A stretch of DNA of 64,000 nt from Cytophagales bacterium (GTDB taxonomy: Bacteria > Bacteroidota > Bacteroidia > Cytophagales > Cyclobacteriaceae), in assembly GCA_025359125.1 (NCBI GenBank), contig JANYHI010000083.1:40100-104099 (forward strand). The letters are read 5' to 3'. How positions within the stretch are numbered: the first letter of the stretch is position 1; each line of letters opens with the position of its first letter. A model generated the notes under the pieces. It did no database searches. It was not told the origin of the DNA and worked only from the letters and a program-made list of their open reading frames with translations. Shown here piece by piece: positions 53,262-63,918 of this stretch. Made by a program: the position numbers and the translations under genes.

Positions 53262-55877
53262 GTGGTGAAAAGTTGGCTAAGTTATCATTGGGTTGTTCTG
53301 GTCTTTCTTGGTATGGCAAGATCGCTGTACGGGCAAGTAGACAGAATAGATAGTTTAAAAACTTTATTAATTACTGCCAGAGATTCTCAACAACGATTTG
53401 ATACTTACTGTAATCTGGCTTATGAATTGTTCGACTCTGACGATAGTCTGGCACTTCACTACGCTACCGCTGCAAAGGCCGAAGCCGAAAGGGCAAATAA
53501 TTTAGCGGGCATTAGATACGCCAATACTTTAATAGGAATAGGGCTTTCAGGCATGGGTGACTATCTGTTGTCGCTTGAAAGCTTTAAGAGTTCTAAGAAC
53601 GGAAAAGGACCTGTAGATCCTGTAAAGGATTCTTATAATTTGATGTTGATGGGAAATTCCTTTCGTGACTTAGCCTTCTATGACTCGGCCACTTATTATT
53701 ACAAGGAGGCCATTCGTGTTATTGGTAAAAATGAAAATACTGCACACCTCGGTTCTTATTTAAGATGTTTAGCAACCATAGATATGTTGTTATGGAGAAC
53801 TAATCAAGCCTTCGCAAATCTTAAGCGAGCGGAAGAGCTGACCCCAAATACTTTGCGGAATTCTGGCCGATTGAAAGAGTTGTGGTTTATTTATAGCATA
53901 CTCAATAAAAAAATTGGCCGGTATGATGAGGCTAAGAAATATTCAGATCGAATATGCTCTTCTGCAAAGAACGCTGATTATTTCTATCAGATAAGATGTC
54001 ATTTAACGCAGGCAGAAGTCTCACTTCGTCAGGGTGAATTGAAGGACGCGCTAGGCCAAGCCTTTGAGGCACTCAAAATTTCAAGGATTTATAAATTTCC
54101 ACAAGAACGAGTTTGGATTTACGGAATGATTGCTGAAATCTATTCTGAATTATCTCAATTCTCGTTGGCTTCGCAATATTATTTCCAATCGCTCAAAATA
54201 AGTGAAGAACATAGTTTAAGGTATGAAACGGCTAATAATTTAACGGAGATTGCTTGGGTGTACAAACAGTTGAATAATTTTCCGCTTGCAATAGAATATT
54301 TAGATAAATCAAACCGGATCAATGAAAGAATTGGAAATAAGGATGGATTAGCCAAAAATAAAAACATACGAGGTCTTATTTTCTTGCTTCAAAAAAAATA
54401 TAGTCAAGCACTCGATGAATTTGATAAGGCTCTTGAATTGAGAACAATTATCGACAATCAAATAGGCATTTCTGCAGTTCTTTATAACAAGTCTCTTGTT
54501 TATGAATCGTTGGGTGATTTTGAAAATGCGCTAAGAATGCAAAAGCAAGCTTTGCTAATGGAAGAAAAGACTGATAGCAAAATAGATCTAGGAATTTCTT
54601 GTAGCAGCATTGCTTCTTTGTTGATCCGATCGAAAAATCTTTCTGAGGCACAAGTGTATTTAAAAAAAGCGCTTGATCTGGCCACGCACACAGATTCTAA
54701 AATACTGAAGAGAAATACATTATTACACTATGGCCAGTATTATGAATTGAAGGGTGACTTACAGAGCGCATTGAGAGTTAATAAAGAAGTAATGCAATTA
54801 AATGATAGTATCTATTCGGTAAATAGCAGTGTAAAACTTGCAGAAATGCAGGCGCTTTATCAAGTCGAAACGAAAGAGCAGCAGATTCAATCTCTAGCTG
54901 AGCAAAGAAAAATTCAGGAAGCTGAATTAGCTTCAGAGAGATTAAGAACCAAGCAGCAAAATACAGTTATTGTTATTTCGCTAGTCGCCATTGTGTTATT
55001 ATTTATCGCGGGAATTATTTCGGTGAGATACGCCCGCCAAAAAAACTTAGCGAACGAGCAACTAAAAAAGTTAAACAGAGCAATTCTCGAACAGAAAGAA
55101 GAAATTCAAGCGCAATCGGAAGAACTTATCGAAGCATCTGAAACAATAAGAAGTATAAATAAAGACTTGGAATTGCGTATTGAAGAAAGCACCTCTGAGC
55201 TGAAGCAAGCCTATAAAGAGCTAGATACTTTTTTCTATCGATCATCACATGATTTCAGAAGACCCATCACAACATTTTTAGGTTTGGCCGGTGTGGCAAA
55301 AATTACTGTTAAGGATCCAGCGTCATTAGAACTTTTTGAGAAGGTGAGCGAGACGGCCACCAGCCTTGATAAGATGTTGCAAAAACTTCAATCGATAAGC
55401 GACTTGGGGTCTCAACAGATGATTTATAAGGAAGTACTATTGAAAGAATTGGTGCGCGAAATTGTGGATAGTTATTCTCTTCAAATATCCAAAGCAGGTA
55501 TTTCTATACAATTGGATATCGATGATCAAATTCCCTTGATCTCTTATCCAGCCATGCTTAAGATAGTGCTCGAAAATCTGATTGAGAATTCTATTCACTT
55601 TTCAGTTGGGGAGAGCCCTCGAATTAAAATAAAAATTAAAGTAGAGCCGGAGTTAGCTAAAATAGAGGTGAGTGATAACGGACAAGGTATTTTAGACGAA
55701 TATAAATCTCGCGTGTTTGAAATGTATTATCGAGCTAATGAAAAGTCAAAAGGAAATGGACTAGGCTTGTATATTACTAAGAAGGCTGTTGAAAAACTAA
55801 ACGGTAAAATTTCGTTTGAAAGTAAGCATGGAGCGGGCTCTACTTTTAGTGTAAACTTGCCGAATACAAGGGCATAA
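53262..55877 (+). CDS. TPR-repeat sensor histidine kinase
   Basis: Signal peptide, TPR repeats, TM (VIVISLVAIVLLFIAGIISVRYA), H-box FYRSSHDFRRPITTFLG, NLIENSIHFS, DNGQGILDEYKSRVFEMYYRANEKSKGNGLGLYITKKAVEKLNGKI; GTG start. Confidence 0.9.
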   Translation: MVKSWLSYHWVVLVFLGMARSLYGQVDRIDSLKTLLITARDSQQRFDTYCNLAYELFDSDDSLALHYATAAKAEAERANNLAGIRYANTLIGIGLSGMGDYLLSLESFKSSKNGKGPVDPVKDSYNLMLMGNSFRDLAFYDSATYYYKEAIRVIGKNENTAHLGSYLRCLATIDMLLWRTNQAFANLKRAEELTPNTLRNSGRLKELWFIYSILNKKIGRYDEAKKYSDRICSSAKNADYFYQIRCHLTQAEVSLRQGELKDALGQAFEALKISRIYKFPQERVWIYGMIAEIYSELSQFSLASQYYFQSLKISEEHSLRYETANNLTEIAWVYKQLNNFPLAIEYLDKSNRINERIGNKDGLAKNKNIRGLIFLLQKKYSQALDEFDKALELRTIIDNQIGISAVLYNKSLVYESLGDFENALRMQKQALLMEEKTDSKIDLGISCSSIASLLIRSKNLSEAQVYLKKALDLATHTDSKILKRNTLLHYGQYYELKGDLQSALRVNKEVMQLNDSIYSVNSSVKLAEMQALYQVETKEQQIQSLAEQRKIQEAELASERLRTKQQNTVIVISLVAIVLLFIAGIISVRYARQKNLANEQLKKLNRAILEQKEEIQAQSEELIEASETIRSINKDLELRIEESTSELKQAYKELDTFFYRSSHDFRRPITTFLGLAGVAKITVKDPASLELFEKVSETATSLDKMLQKLQSISDLGSQQMIYKEVLLKELVREIVDSYSLQISKAGISIQLDIDDQIPLISYPAMLKIVLENLIENSIHFSVGESPRIKIKIKVEPELAKIEVSDNGQGILDEYKSRVFEMYYRANEKSKGNGLGLYITKKAVEKLNGKISFESKHGAGSTFSVNLPNTRA

Positions 55878-55879
55878 AA

Positions 55880-55904
55880 AAAGCGATGCTTTCCGCATCG
55901 CTTT
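55880..55904. terminator. intrinsic terminator-like hairpin after TPR kinase
   Basis: AAAGCGATGC-TTTCC-GCATCGCTTT. Confidence 0.85.
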
Positions 55905-55927
55905 CAAAAAACTTATTTCGTTCGCTG

Positions 55928-56260
55928 TTATATAGAAAAACCAGATCCTCCTTCTGAACCAGAGGTGGAGTTGTCTGTCATGGGGGGAGTTGGAGGTGTT
56001 GGTGCTGGAGGAGGAGGCATCATGGGTGCAGGTGCAGCCGGAGCAGCCACTACTTTTTTTGGAGCTACCTTCTTTTTCGGAGCTTCTTTTGTAGAAACTT
56101 TTTTCTTAGGAGCTGCTTTCTTTGCAACCTTCTTTTTCGAAGCCGCTTTTTTCACGGCCTTTTTAGCTGTTTTTTTTGTCACTTTTTTAGCTGACTTTTT
56201 TGCTGCTTTCTTGGCAGGTTTTGATTTCTTTTTGGTCGCCTTCTTTGCTTTTTTTGCCAT
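55928..56260 (-). CDS. histone H1-like Lys/Ala-rich protein with Pro-rich C-terminus
   Basis: MAKKAKKATKKKSKPAKKAAKKSAKKVTKKTAKKAVKKAASKKK...PAAPAPMMPPPPAPTPPTPP. Confidence 0.75.
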   Translation of the reverse strand: MAKKAKKATKKKSKPAKKAAKKSAKKVTKKTAKKAVKKAASKKKVAKKAAPKKKVSTKEAPKKKVAPKKVVAAPAAPAPMMPPPPAPTPPTPPMTDNSTSGSEGGSGFSI

Positions 56261-56501
56261 AGCACAGTTTAGTTTAAAGTGGGTTGTTTCGTTTTGGTTA
56301 AAGGATGCTATCGGAATAGCATTTAAATTTAAAGAAAGTTTATCGCTATTAACAAATAGTTTGAAATAAATTATGCTTTAATAATTCGCCTATCCTAAAT
56401 TTTTGTAATTATAAATTCAGGCTATTCGGTTAAAAGCGGTGCTTAGTGGTTATGTCTGGCGTGCCCTGTTTGCCTATCTTGCACTTACCTAACCACGTTC
56501 T

Positions 56502-59030
56502 ATGAAACGACTACTAGCTCTTCTTTTTTTTCTGCCGCTCTTAACTTTTGGCCAACCCGATTACTTTTATCCATCCGCGAAAGCGTTGAATAAAAGCATC
56601 CCCTCTCCACAAGATTTTTTGGGTTACCCGGTGGGCTCACATCATACCCGCCACGATAAGATTGTTGAATACTTTAAGCTATTAGATCAGTTATCGGATC
56701 GGGTAGTGGTAGACGAAATTGGGGAAACCATCGGCCACAGGATTCAAGTGGTAGCAAAGATTACCTCGGCTTCAAACCATAAAAGACTAGAGGAAATAAG
56801 GAAGAAAAATTTAGAAGGCAGCACTGACATTCCTTTAGTTATTCAACTAGGTTATAATGTGCACGGCAATGAGCCAAGTAGTTCGGAAGCGGCTATGTTA
56901 ACAGCTTATTATTTAACCGCCAGCGAGGATGAGGAGACCCTCCGTTGGTTAAACGAAATGGTTATTTTGGTTGATCCCGTTTACAATCCCGATGGCCGCG
57001 ATCGGCACTCTCATTGGGCAAACATGCACAAAGGGTCGCCTTTGGTTGCCGATCCGCAAGATCGTGAGCACAATGAGGCTTGGCCTGGTGGCAGAACAAA
57101 CCATTATTGGTTCGATTTAAACCGCGATTGGTTTTTGGGGGTACATCCTGAGAGCAGGAATAGAATTAAATTCTTCCATCAATGGAGGCCTTATGTAATG
57201 ACGGATCATCATGAGATGGGCACCAATTCTTCTTTTTATTTTGACCCAGGAAAATACGCGAGTAACAACCCAGTTGTGCCTGCTTATTTGTATGATGTAG
57301 TACATCCCAAGTTTGCTGAATATTTTTCTAAAGGAATGAACTCGATAGGCTCTCTGTATTTTACAGAAGAGGCATTTGATAAATTGTATCCGGGCTATGG
57401 GTCCAGCTATGTAAACTTCTATGGAGGTATTGGATTTTTATTTGAACAGGCAAGCTCACGTGGACATTTGCAAGAGACAACAACTATCCCAATCAGTTTT
57501 AGGTTTACTATTCGTAACCAGTTTACTGCTTCCTTAGCAACTATTCGCGGGTCAATAGGAGAGAAGGATTTATTGAGAAAACTACGCCAGAACTTTTACT
57601 CGTCTGCCATGGCACAAGCAAAGGCCAGCACCATTAAAGGATATGTTTTCGGAGATCCGAAAGATGTAACGCGCACCAATGCGTTTATCAACCTGTTACT
57701 CATGCATCAAATAGAAGTATATGAGTTAGGGCAGGTGATAACAGCCAACGGAAAGACATTTGAAAAAGGTAAGTCATACATCGTCCCCACTGAGCAAACC
57801 AATTACATAATGGTGCGTTCGGCTTTTGAAAAAGATATTACCTATCGCGATAGTACTTTTTATGATGCTTCAACTTGGTCGCTAATACATGCTTTTAATA
57901 TGCCTTTTGCGGAAGTAAAAGCAGGTTTTACAAAAGGAAATTTGATAAAAGAAGTTACGGCAAAATCGCTTAGTGCAACGGTTAAAAGTAACTATGCCTA
58001 CCTCGTAGATATTTCAGATTACAATGCACATAAAGCGATTCAGCAGTTGCAATTAAATGATGTAATTGTTCGCACAAGCTTCCGATCTTACGCAATGAAT
58101 GTAAATGGAGAAGAGAAAATTTTCCCTCATGGTTCATTGGTTATTTCTGTTCAACAACAAAAAATAGATGGAGACAAACTTTTCGAGGTCATTAAAAAGG
58201 TAAGTCAATCTACATCCATTGAATTTTTACCGGTTGAAACAGGCTTAACATCTAAGGGTATTGATTTAGGTTCGGGTTCTATACGCACGGTGTCTATTCC
58301 GAAGATTTTAATGCCAATAGGAGCAGGGGTGGCCGCTTCGGAAGCTGGAGAGGTTTGGCACTTGCTAGACCAGCGTATTGGGTTGCCTATAGCAAAAGTT
58401 GATCTTCAAAATTTTGGTCGTGTTAATTTGAGTAATTACAATGTGATGGTGATGGTGAGTGGAACCTACCCTACAGATAAACCAACGATCGATAAGGTAA
58501 AAGCGTGGGTGCAAGCAGGGGGAACGTTAATCACTTTTAAAACAGCATCAGAATGGGCGATTAAACAAGGATTGGCAAAAGAAAAATTGGTGACTATTGA
58601 TACTGTTAAAAATCAAAAACGAATTGATTATGAAAATGCTGCCGATACAGAAGGTGCGAAACAGATTGGTGGGTCAATTTTTCAGGTCGACTTAGATATT
58701 ACCAACCCAATAGGATTTGGATTTTCGGATCGGAAAGTTTCGATTTACCGAAACGGGCGTACGTTTTTAAAACCTAGTAAAGTGCCTTATAATACAGTTG
58801 CACAATACACTGCTAGCCCGCTGATTGGAGGTTACATTCACAAAACAGATAGTAAAAATGTCGCTAATTCGGCTGCCATCATTTTTAATGCAGATGGTGC
58901 TGGTAGAACTATTTTATTCTCAGACAACCCCAACTTTAGAGGCACTTGGTATGGCACAAATAAATTATTTTTGAATGCGTTGTTCTTTGGGCCGCTGATT
59001 TCTTCTCCCTCTAATTTTGGTGAAGAGTAA
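56502..59030 (+). CDS. M14-family zinc carboxypeptidase
   Basis: Signal peptide; QLGYNVHGNEPSSSEAAML zinc motif; DPVYNPDGRDRHSHW; MTDHHEMG. Confidence 0.88.
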   Translation: MKRLLALLFFLPLLTFGQPDYFYPSAKALNKSIPSPQDFLGYPVGSHHTRHDKIVEYFKLLDQLSDRVVVDEIGETIGHRIQVVAKITSASNHKRLEEIRKKNLEGSTDIPLVIQLGYNVHGNEPSSSEAAMLTAYYLTASEDEETLRWLNEMVILVDPVYNPDGRDRHSHWANMHKGSPLVADPQDREHNEAWPGGRTNHYWFDLNRDWFLGVHPESRNRIKFFHQWRPYVMTDHHEMGTNSSFYFDPGKYASNNPVVPAYLYDVVHPKFAEYFSKGMNSIGSLYFTEEAFDKLYPGYGSSYVNFYGGIGFLFEQASSRGHLQETTTIPISFRFTIRNQFTASLATIRGSIGEKDLLRKLRQNFYSSAMAQAKASTIKGYVFGDPKDVTRTNAFINLLLMHQIEVYELGQVITANGKTFEKGKSYIVPTEQTNYIMVRSAFEKDITYRDSTFYDASTWSLIHAFNMPFAEVKAGFTKGNLIKEVTAKSLSATVKSNYAYLVDISDYNAHKAIQQLQLNDVIVRTSFRSYAMNVNGEEKIFPHGSLVISVQQQKIDGDKLFEVIKKVSQSTSIEFLPVETGLTSKGIDLGSGSIRTVSIPKILMPIGAGVAASEAGEVWHLLDQRIGLPIAKVDLQNFGRVNLSNYNVMVMVSGTYPTDKPTIDKVKAWVQAGGTLITFKTASEWAIKQGLAKEKLVTIDTVKNQKRIDYENAADTEGAKQIGGSIFQVDLDITNPIGFGFSDRKVSIYRNGRTFLKPSKVPYNTVAQYTASPLIGGYIHKTDSKNVANSAAIIFNADGAGRTILFSDNPNFRGTWYGTNKLFLNALFFGPLISSPSNFGEE

Positions 59031-59217
59031 CTTACATTTCTGGCATCTCGCCCTTTTCTTTTGTAGGAGCCTATAAACGAGTTTAAAAAAAGCGAAATGA
59101 ACTTTATTAGGGGTGGGGTGAGGTTTGAAGGAACAGTTCATTAGAGAAGGGAAAGCGTTGAGGTAGAAGGATAAGGTTTTTAGAGAGCTTATTTATATAA
59201 AAGTTAAAAAGTTAAAA

Positions 59218-60531
59218 ATGATCAGGATATTATTCATCGTATCGCTTACACTGCTTTACACTTCATCATTCGCCCAGCTATCTAAAGTCGAAAAAAAAGT
59301 AGCAGCGTCAGTTGATTCTCATCATGCGGAAGCAATCAAATTTTTAGAGCAAGTAGTAAACATTAATAGCGGCTCTATGAATTTTGAGGGTGTCTACAAA
59401 GTCGGCCAACTATTCAAAGCAAAATTTGATGCCCTTGGTTTTGCTACTAAATGGATTGATGGCAAACCGTTTGGAAGAGCTGGACATTTAGTGGCAGAAC
59501 ACAAGGGAAAAGGAAAAACACTTTTATTAATAGGGCACTTGGATACGGTATTTGAGTTAACAAGTCCATTTCAGCAATATAAAATGTTAAATGATTCTAT
59601 TGCTTCTGGCCCTGGCGTTGGTGATATGAAAGGTGGCGATGTGGTGATAATTCAGTCACTGATAGCCTTACAAGAGGCAGGATTATTGAAAGACATTAAC
59701 ATTATTGTGGTGATGACAGGCGATGAAGAGCTAAGTGGACACCCTCTTGAATTGGCTAGGTATGATTTGATTGAAGCGGCCAAGGCTGCCGATATTGCCA
59801 TCGGTTTTGAAGATGGATCGGGTAATCCTAAAACAGCTGTAGCCTCTCGAAGAAGTTCTTCGGGTTGGCAGCTCAACATTACTGGGAATGCCGCACACTC
59901 TTCTCAGATTTTTACAGATAAAGTAGGAGCAGGTGCCATTTATGAAGCCGCTCGAATTTTAAATGACTTTTATGAAGTGCTTTCTAAAGTACCCAATCTT
60001 ACTTTTAATCCCGGTCTGATATTAGGTGGAAATACTGTTGAACATGATGAAAAAATGAATGGCGGTAATGCCTATGGAAAAGGAAATATTGTTTCGAAAA
60101 ACGTGCTAGTCACCGGAGATATTCGCGCAATCTCTCCTGAGCAACTAGCCAAAACTCAAATTATTATGAAAGAGATTGTTGCTAAACATCTTCCGGCAAC
60201 ACAAGCAGAAATAACTTTTAATGTGGGCTATCCACCATTGGCACCCACCAAAGGGAATTATCAATTATTAAAAATGTTTGATCAGGCCAGTAAAGATTTA
60301 GGTTATGGTTCTGTGGTAGCAGTTAATCCGCGCGATGCAGGAGCAGCAGATATTTCATTCACGGCTGCTTATGTAGATATGGCTTTAGATGGGTTGGGTT
60401 TAGGCAGTAGCGGTGGCCATACCGTAAATGAACTAGCCAATTTAAATACGCTGAAGATGCAAGCCAAAAGAGCAGCAGTGCTCATACATCGGTTGGCAAG
60501 TGCTCCAGTAAAAACTAATTCTGACAGATAG
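59218..60531 (+). CDS. M20-family metallopeptidase (glutamate carboxypeptidase-like)
   Basis: Signal peptide; LLLIGHLDTVFE, GPGVGDMKGGDVV, TGDEELSGHP; dimerisation domain. Confidence 0.9.
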   Translation: MIRILFIVSLTLLYTSSFAQLSKVEKKVAASVDSHHAEAIKFLEQVVNINSGSMNFEGVYKVGQLFKAKFDALGFATKWIDGKPFGRAGHLVAEHKGKGKTLLLIGHLDTVFELTSPFQQYKMLNDSIASGPGVGDMKGGDVVIIQSLIALQEAGLLKDINIIVVMTGDEELSGHPLELARYDLIEAAKAADIAIGFEDGSGNPKTAVASRRSSSGWQLNITGNAAHSSQIFTDKVGAGAIYEAARILNDFYEVLSKVPNLTFNPGLILGGNTVEHDEKMNGGNAYGKGNIVSKNVLVTGDIRAISPEQLAKTQIIMKEIVAKHLPATQAEITFNVGYPPLAPTKGNYQLLKMFDQASKDLGYGSVVAVNPRDAGAADISFTAAYVDMALDGLGLGSSGGHTVNELANLNTLKMQAKRAAVLIHRLASAPVKTNSDR

Positions 60532-60533
60532 TA

Positions 60534-61694
60534 TTAATTTAAAATAGTACTGTAAATTTTATCGATCGTCTTTGCGTTTATTTCATTTAATGGACTTTCT
60601 GTTACCGTTCCTAAATTAATTCCTAAAAAGACAAATACATTTTTATCCGGAAAAAAATACAGTTGGCATCCCGCACCAATTCCTCCACCGCTGTGGCCAA
60701 AGGCTTTGTATCCCACGAAAGTGGCGTAATCTAACCCAAGGCCATAAGTAGAATTTCCTTTTCGATCATTTACCCAAGATTTCATTAGTTCAAGTGATGC
60801 ATTTGAAATCAACTTTCCTTCCATCAACGCTTTTAAAAAAATAACTGCTTCCATGGGTGTTGTTACAATGCCGTCATCGCCCACCAAAGCTTTTACATTA
60901 TAGTTTTGAAGAACAGACGCATTTTCTAGTATGCCGTTGCTGTTTCTATCCCAATAAGAATTGACTAGGTTTGAATAATTTAGATAGCCCGAGTCGCCAC
61001 TGTAAAAAGTTTGCTTCAACTGTAGTGATTTAAAAATACTTTCGCGAATATAATTGGCATGGTTGCCAGTGATATAATCTCCCACTAAAGAAAGCAAAAG
61101 GTAATTTGTATTTCGATAGGAGTATTTGCTTCCGGGTGTAAAATCCAGCGGTTTGTCGTGAATATATTTCAAGTAATCTTCGGGCTCATAATAATGGGCT
61201 GGGTGTTGGAGTAAATAAGTAATGTAAACTGGCTGGCTATTGTATTCGGGTATGCCAGAGGTGTGATTGAGCAACATCTTAATAGTGATTTTATATGCAT
61301 TAGAAATATGATCGCTTATTTTTTGTGGAAGATATTTTGTGATCGGATCATCTAAATTTATTTTCCCTTCTTCATGTAATTTCAATATGGCCACGGCCAT
61401 GTAGGTTTTTGCTATACTTTGAATGTATTGCAGATGGCATGGCTGCATCAATGTTTGGGTTTCAATTTTGGCAAAGCCTGCAGAAGATTGCCACCAACCT
61501 TCTGAAGAATAAACTGCCATTGCAATTCCTGGCACACCATGGCTTACCAAATTATTAAGTACAGTGTTGAGCTCGTTGGCTTTGGTATAATTTTTACTTG
61601 AGTTTTCTTCATTCCAGTTGCAATAAGCAGGAAACTCTTGTGCCTGAGTGCGCAGCGTAATCTGAAAGAATAAGATAATAAGAGCGAGTTTCAT
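60534..61694 (-). CDS. serine hydrolase, beta-lactamase/penicillin-binding-like (class C fold)
   Basis: SIAKTYMAVAILKLHEEGKINLDDPITKYLP (SxxK), YSYRNTNY, FGHSGGGIGAG. Confidence 0.9.
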   Translation of the reverse strand: MKLALIILFFQITLRTQAQEFPAYCNWNEENSSKNYTKANELNTVLNNLVSHGVPGIAMAVYSSEGWWQSSAGFAKIETQTLMQPCHLQYIQSIAKTYMAVAILKLHEEGKINLDDPITKYLPQKISDHISNAYKITIKMLLNHTSGIPEYNSQPVYITYLLQHPAHYYEPEDYLKYIHDKPLDFTPGSKYSYRNTNYLLLSLVGDYITGNHANYIRESIFKSLQLKQTFYSGDSGYLNYSNLVNSYWDRNSNGILENASVLQNYNVKALVGDDGIVTTPMEAVIFLKALMEGKLISNASLELMKSWVNDRKGNSTYGLGLDYATFVGYKAFGHSGGGIGAGCQLYFFPDKNVFVFLGINLGTVTESPLNEINAKTIDKIYSTILN

Positions 61695-61724
61695 GGAAAA
61701 ATTTTAAGGTTGTATGTGATATTT

Positions 61725-62312
61725 TTAATGAATTGCCGAGCCTGCCTGAATTAGCGTTTCAGGAACAATAGGAATACTTTTATTGTAATTCTTCACTAAG
61801 AGAAATTGGTAGCTGATAAAATTAGACATGTAAGCGTTAGTAGATCTTGAATTGATTCCTGCGGAAATACCAACCGGAATTGCAAGCATTCCTTTTCCTT
61901 TCCGCCCTACAGAAATCCATTTGCCATTTACTTGTTGATAAGATTCGGATGGGCGGAATGAGTATAGATAACCAACGCCACCTTTTATTTCGCCAAAAGC
62001 GTTTGAATTAAAATCGGGTCGCCATACGCTTTGGGTTTGCAATAGTAAACCATTACCCATTGCTTTATTATGATACCAAATGGCCTGTACTTGCTGCACG
62101 CCAGTAGAAGATGAACCGGTAAAACTCACTTCGGTTCCAACACCAATTCCGATATTAGAGAAATTAGCTTTTATATCCCGAAAAGGGAGAGCAAAGGCAT
62201 GGAAGTTGAGTGTGATAATAATTGGGAAATTTGTGTAAGTCTTCTGCTCTTGGCCAGATGCTTCGATAATTAAACACAACAGTAAAATAAATGATAGACA
62301 GACAGGGCGCAT
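61725..62312 (-). CDS. secreted/outer-membrane-like protein of unknown function
   Basis: Signal peptide MRPVCLSFILLLCLIIEASGQ; amphipathic beta-rich composition. Confidence 0.55.
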   Translation of the reverse strand: MRPVCLSFILLLCLIIEASGQEQKTYTNFPIIITLNFHAFALPFRDIKANFSNIGIGVGTEVSFTGSSSTGVQQVQAIWYHNKAMGNGLLLQTQSVWRPDFNSNAFGEIKGGVGYLYSFRPSESYQQVNGKWISVGRKGKGMLAIPVGISAGINSRSTNAYMSNFISYQFLLVKNYNKSIPIVPETLIQAGSAIH

Positions 62313-62412
62313 AATTTTTTAATTGGTGATGCAATTTTACGCGTTGCCTTAAAATCGAGTTTATTTTTTTGATCGTATTTCTGCGAAGTGTAGCAATAAC
62401 ATCCGGCAACTG

Positions 62413-63237
62413 TTACAAACTGGGTCGAAACCAGTCTTTAAATGCAGGTGCCTTCAATCGGCTCACGGCAATTTCGGTGGGTAGAGATTCTGTCTGATTT
62501 AAGAGAATGATTATTTTTCCGTCTTCTGCTCGCTTGAATCCGGAAATAATTTGGCGATGGAGGATAAACTTGCGATTTACCCGGAAGAAAGTTGAGGTGT
62601 CTAATGTCTTTTCTATTTTGTCCAGCGACTGATCAAGAAAGAATTTTTTGCCATGCATATGATTGACCATTACATACTCTTCTTCCACTGAAAATCCTGC
62701 AACTTCATCGAACATAAGTTTTAGATTCTGCTTTCCGTTGCGCACCATTAGCCCAGACACTTTTAATTGGCTTTCAGCCTTTCGCTGCTCTTCTGATTTT
62801 TTCCAGAGATTAAAATAGTAGAGGCCAACATAAACTCCATTTATAAAAAAGAACCAAATGCCTATGATGAATAAATCCACTGTGTAAAAGCTAATGGGTG
62901 CAGATTTTCCTTTTGCAATCCAACTTACCAGCTCCGTAAGCAAGCTAATAATTGTTAAGCCAATCAGCATAGAGCCGATGAGTTGCACGATTATTCTCTT
63001 GAGGCCGGTGTCATAATTCAATTTTTGATCTAACCAAAAAATGAAACGCCTTACAGCCCACCATGCGATATAGCCTTGTACCGTATCAATGGTGAACGTG
63101 AGAATGAGAAAGTAACTGAGGCGAATTCCTGAGTACGTGAGATAATAATTGATAGCACTAATGAAGGGAATGAGAATAAGAAACAAGGCAATATCTGGGT
63201 GATAGGGATTAACTAATTTGTTTCTTATTATTTCCAT
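62413..63237 (-). CDS. membrane LytTR-domain transcriptional regulator
   Basis: Several N-terminal TM helices; LytTR-like DEVAGFSVEEEYVMVNHMHGKKFFLDQSLDKIEKTLDTSTFFRVNRKFILHRQIISGF. Confidence 0.85.
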   Translation of the reverse strand: MEIIRNKLVNPYHPDIALFLILIPFISAINYYLTYSGIRLSYFLILTFTIDTVQGYIAWWAVRRFIFWLDQKLNYDTGLKRIIVQLIGSMLIGLTIISLLTELVSWIAKGKSAPISFYTVDLFIIGIWFFFINGVYVGLYYFNLWKKSEEQRKAESQLKVSGLMVRNGKQNLKLMFDEVAGFSVEEEYVMVNHMHGKKFFLDQSLDKIEKTLDTSTFFRVNRKFILHRQIISGFKRAEDGKIIILLNQTESLPTEIAVSRLKAPAFKDWFRPSL

Positions 63238-63260
63238 TGCACCACAAAATCTAATGAATA

Positions 63261-63533
63261 TTAATCTTCTTCGATAGAGTTAATCATAATTTGATTAAAC
63301 TGTTTCATGAGTCTGTCATAAAGACCATCTTCTCGTGTGTAGCCAATCATTTTAATACTCTCTTTACTCGAGAATTTATTAGTTACAGGCGGACTCATGT
63401 AAGTTACATTCATACCCACTTTTTGCATAGCATAAGTGGTGTTAGAAAATCGATTGTCGTTGGCGGCCATGCCCCACACTTCAAAGGTTTTCTTTGAATC
63501 ATCCCGAATAACCAACCAGCATTTAGAATACAT
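63261..63533 (-). CDS. hypothetical protein
   Basis: 90 aa ORF, protein-like composition, same strand as LytTR gene. Confidence 0.5.
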   Translation of the reverse strand: MYSKCWLVIRDDSKKTFEVWGMAANDNRFSNTTYAMQKVGMNVTYMSPPVTNKFSSKESIKMIGYTREDGLYDRLMKQFNQIMINSIEED

Positions 63534-63869
63534 AAGTTATAATTTTTTATTTTTCGATACAAAAGGAGCTAAAGAATGGAATATTGATTCTCTAATTCAA
63601 AAAACACAATCGATCACTTTGCATTTCGAAACAAGGTACATATTGGAATCATCAGAATAATCAAAATTATTAAATAACAATAATTTTTGAGAAGCTCAAT
63701 TTGAGGAGCTTACGCTATCGAGAGACGCTCAACCGTTTATCTGGCTTTATGAAATCATATAAGGTGCAGATTTATTTTTGTCGCCATGCTTGCAGGAGGA
63801 AAGAAAATCAGAATTAGAAAAGGTATTTCCTCCTCAAATTTTTTTCGTCTTGTGTTGTTAAAATAAAAA

Positions 63870-63895
63870 AAGCACTGACTTTACAATCAGTGCTT
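63870..63895. terminator. intrinsic terminator-like hairpin for the minus-strand gene entering from the right edge
   Basis: AAGCACTGA (8 nt) TCAGTGCTT; poly-U on minus strand. Confidence 0.7.
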
Positions 63896-63918
63896 CGTAG
63901 TTTAGGCTAAACCAGAAA

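Noticed and set aside
55965-56369. Gly/Ala/Phe-rich plus-strand ORF (134 aa)
   Set aside because: Antisense shadow of the Lys/Ala-rich H1-like gene; composition is the expected reverse complement of AAG/GCT codons.
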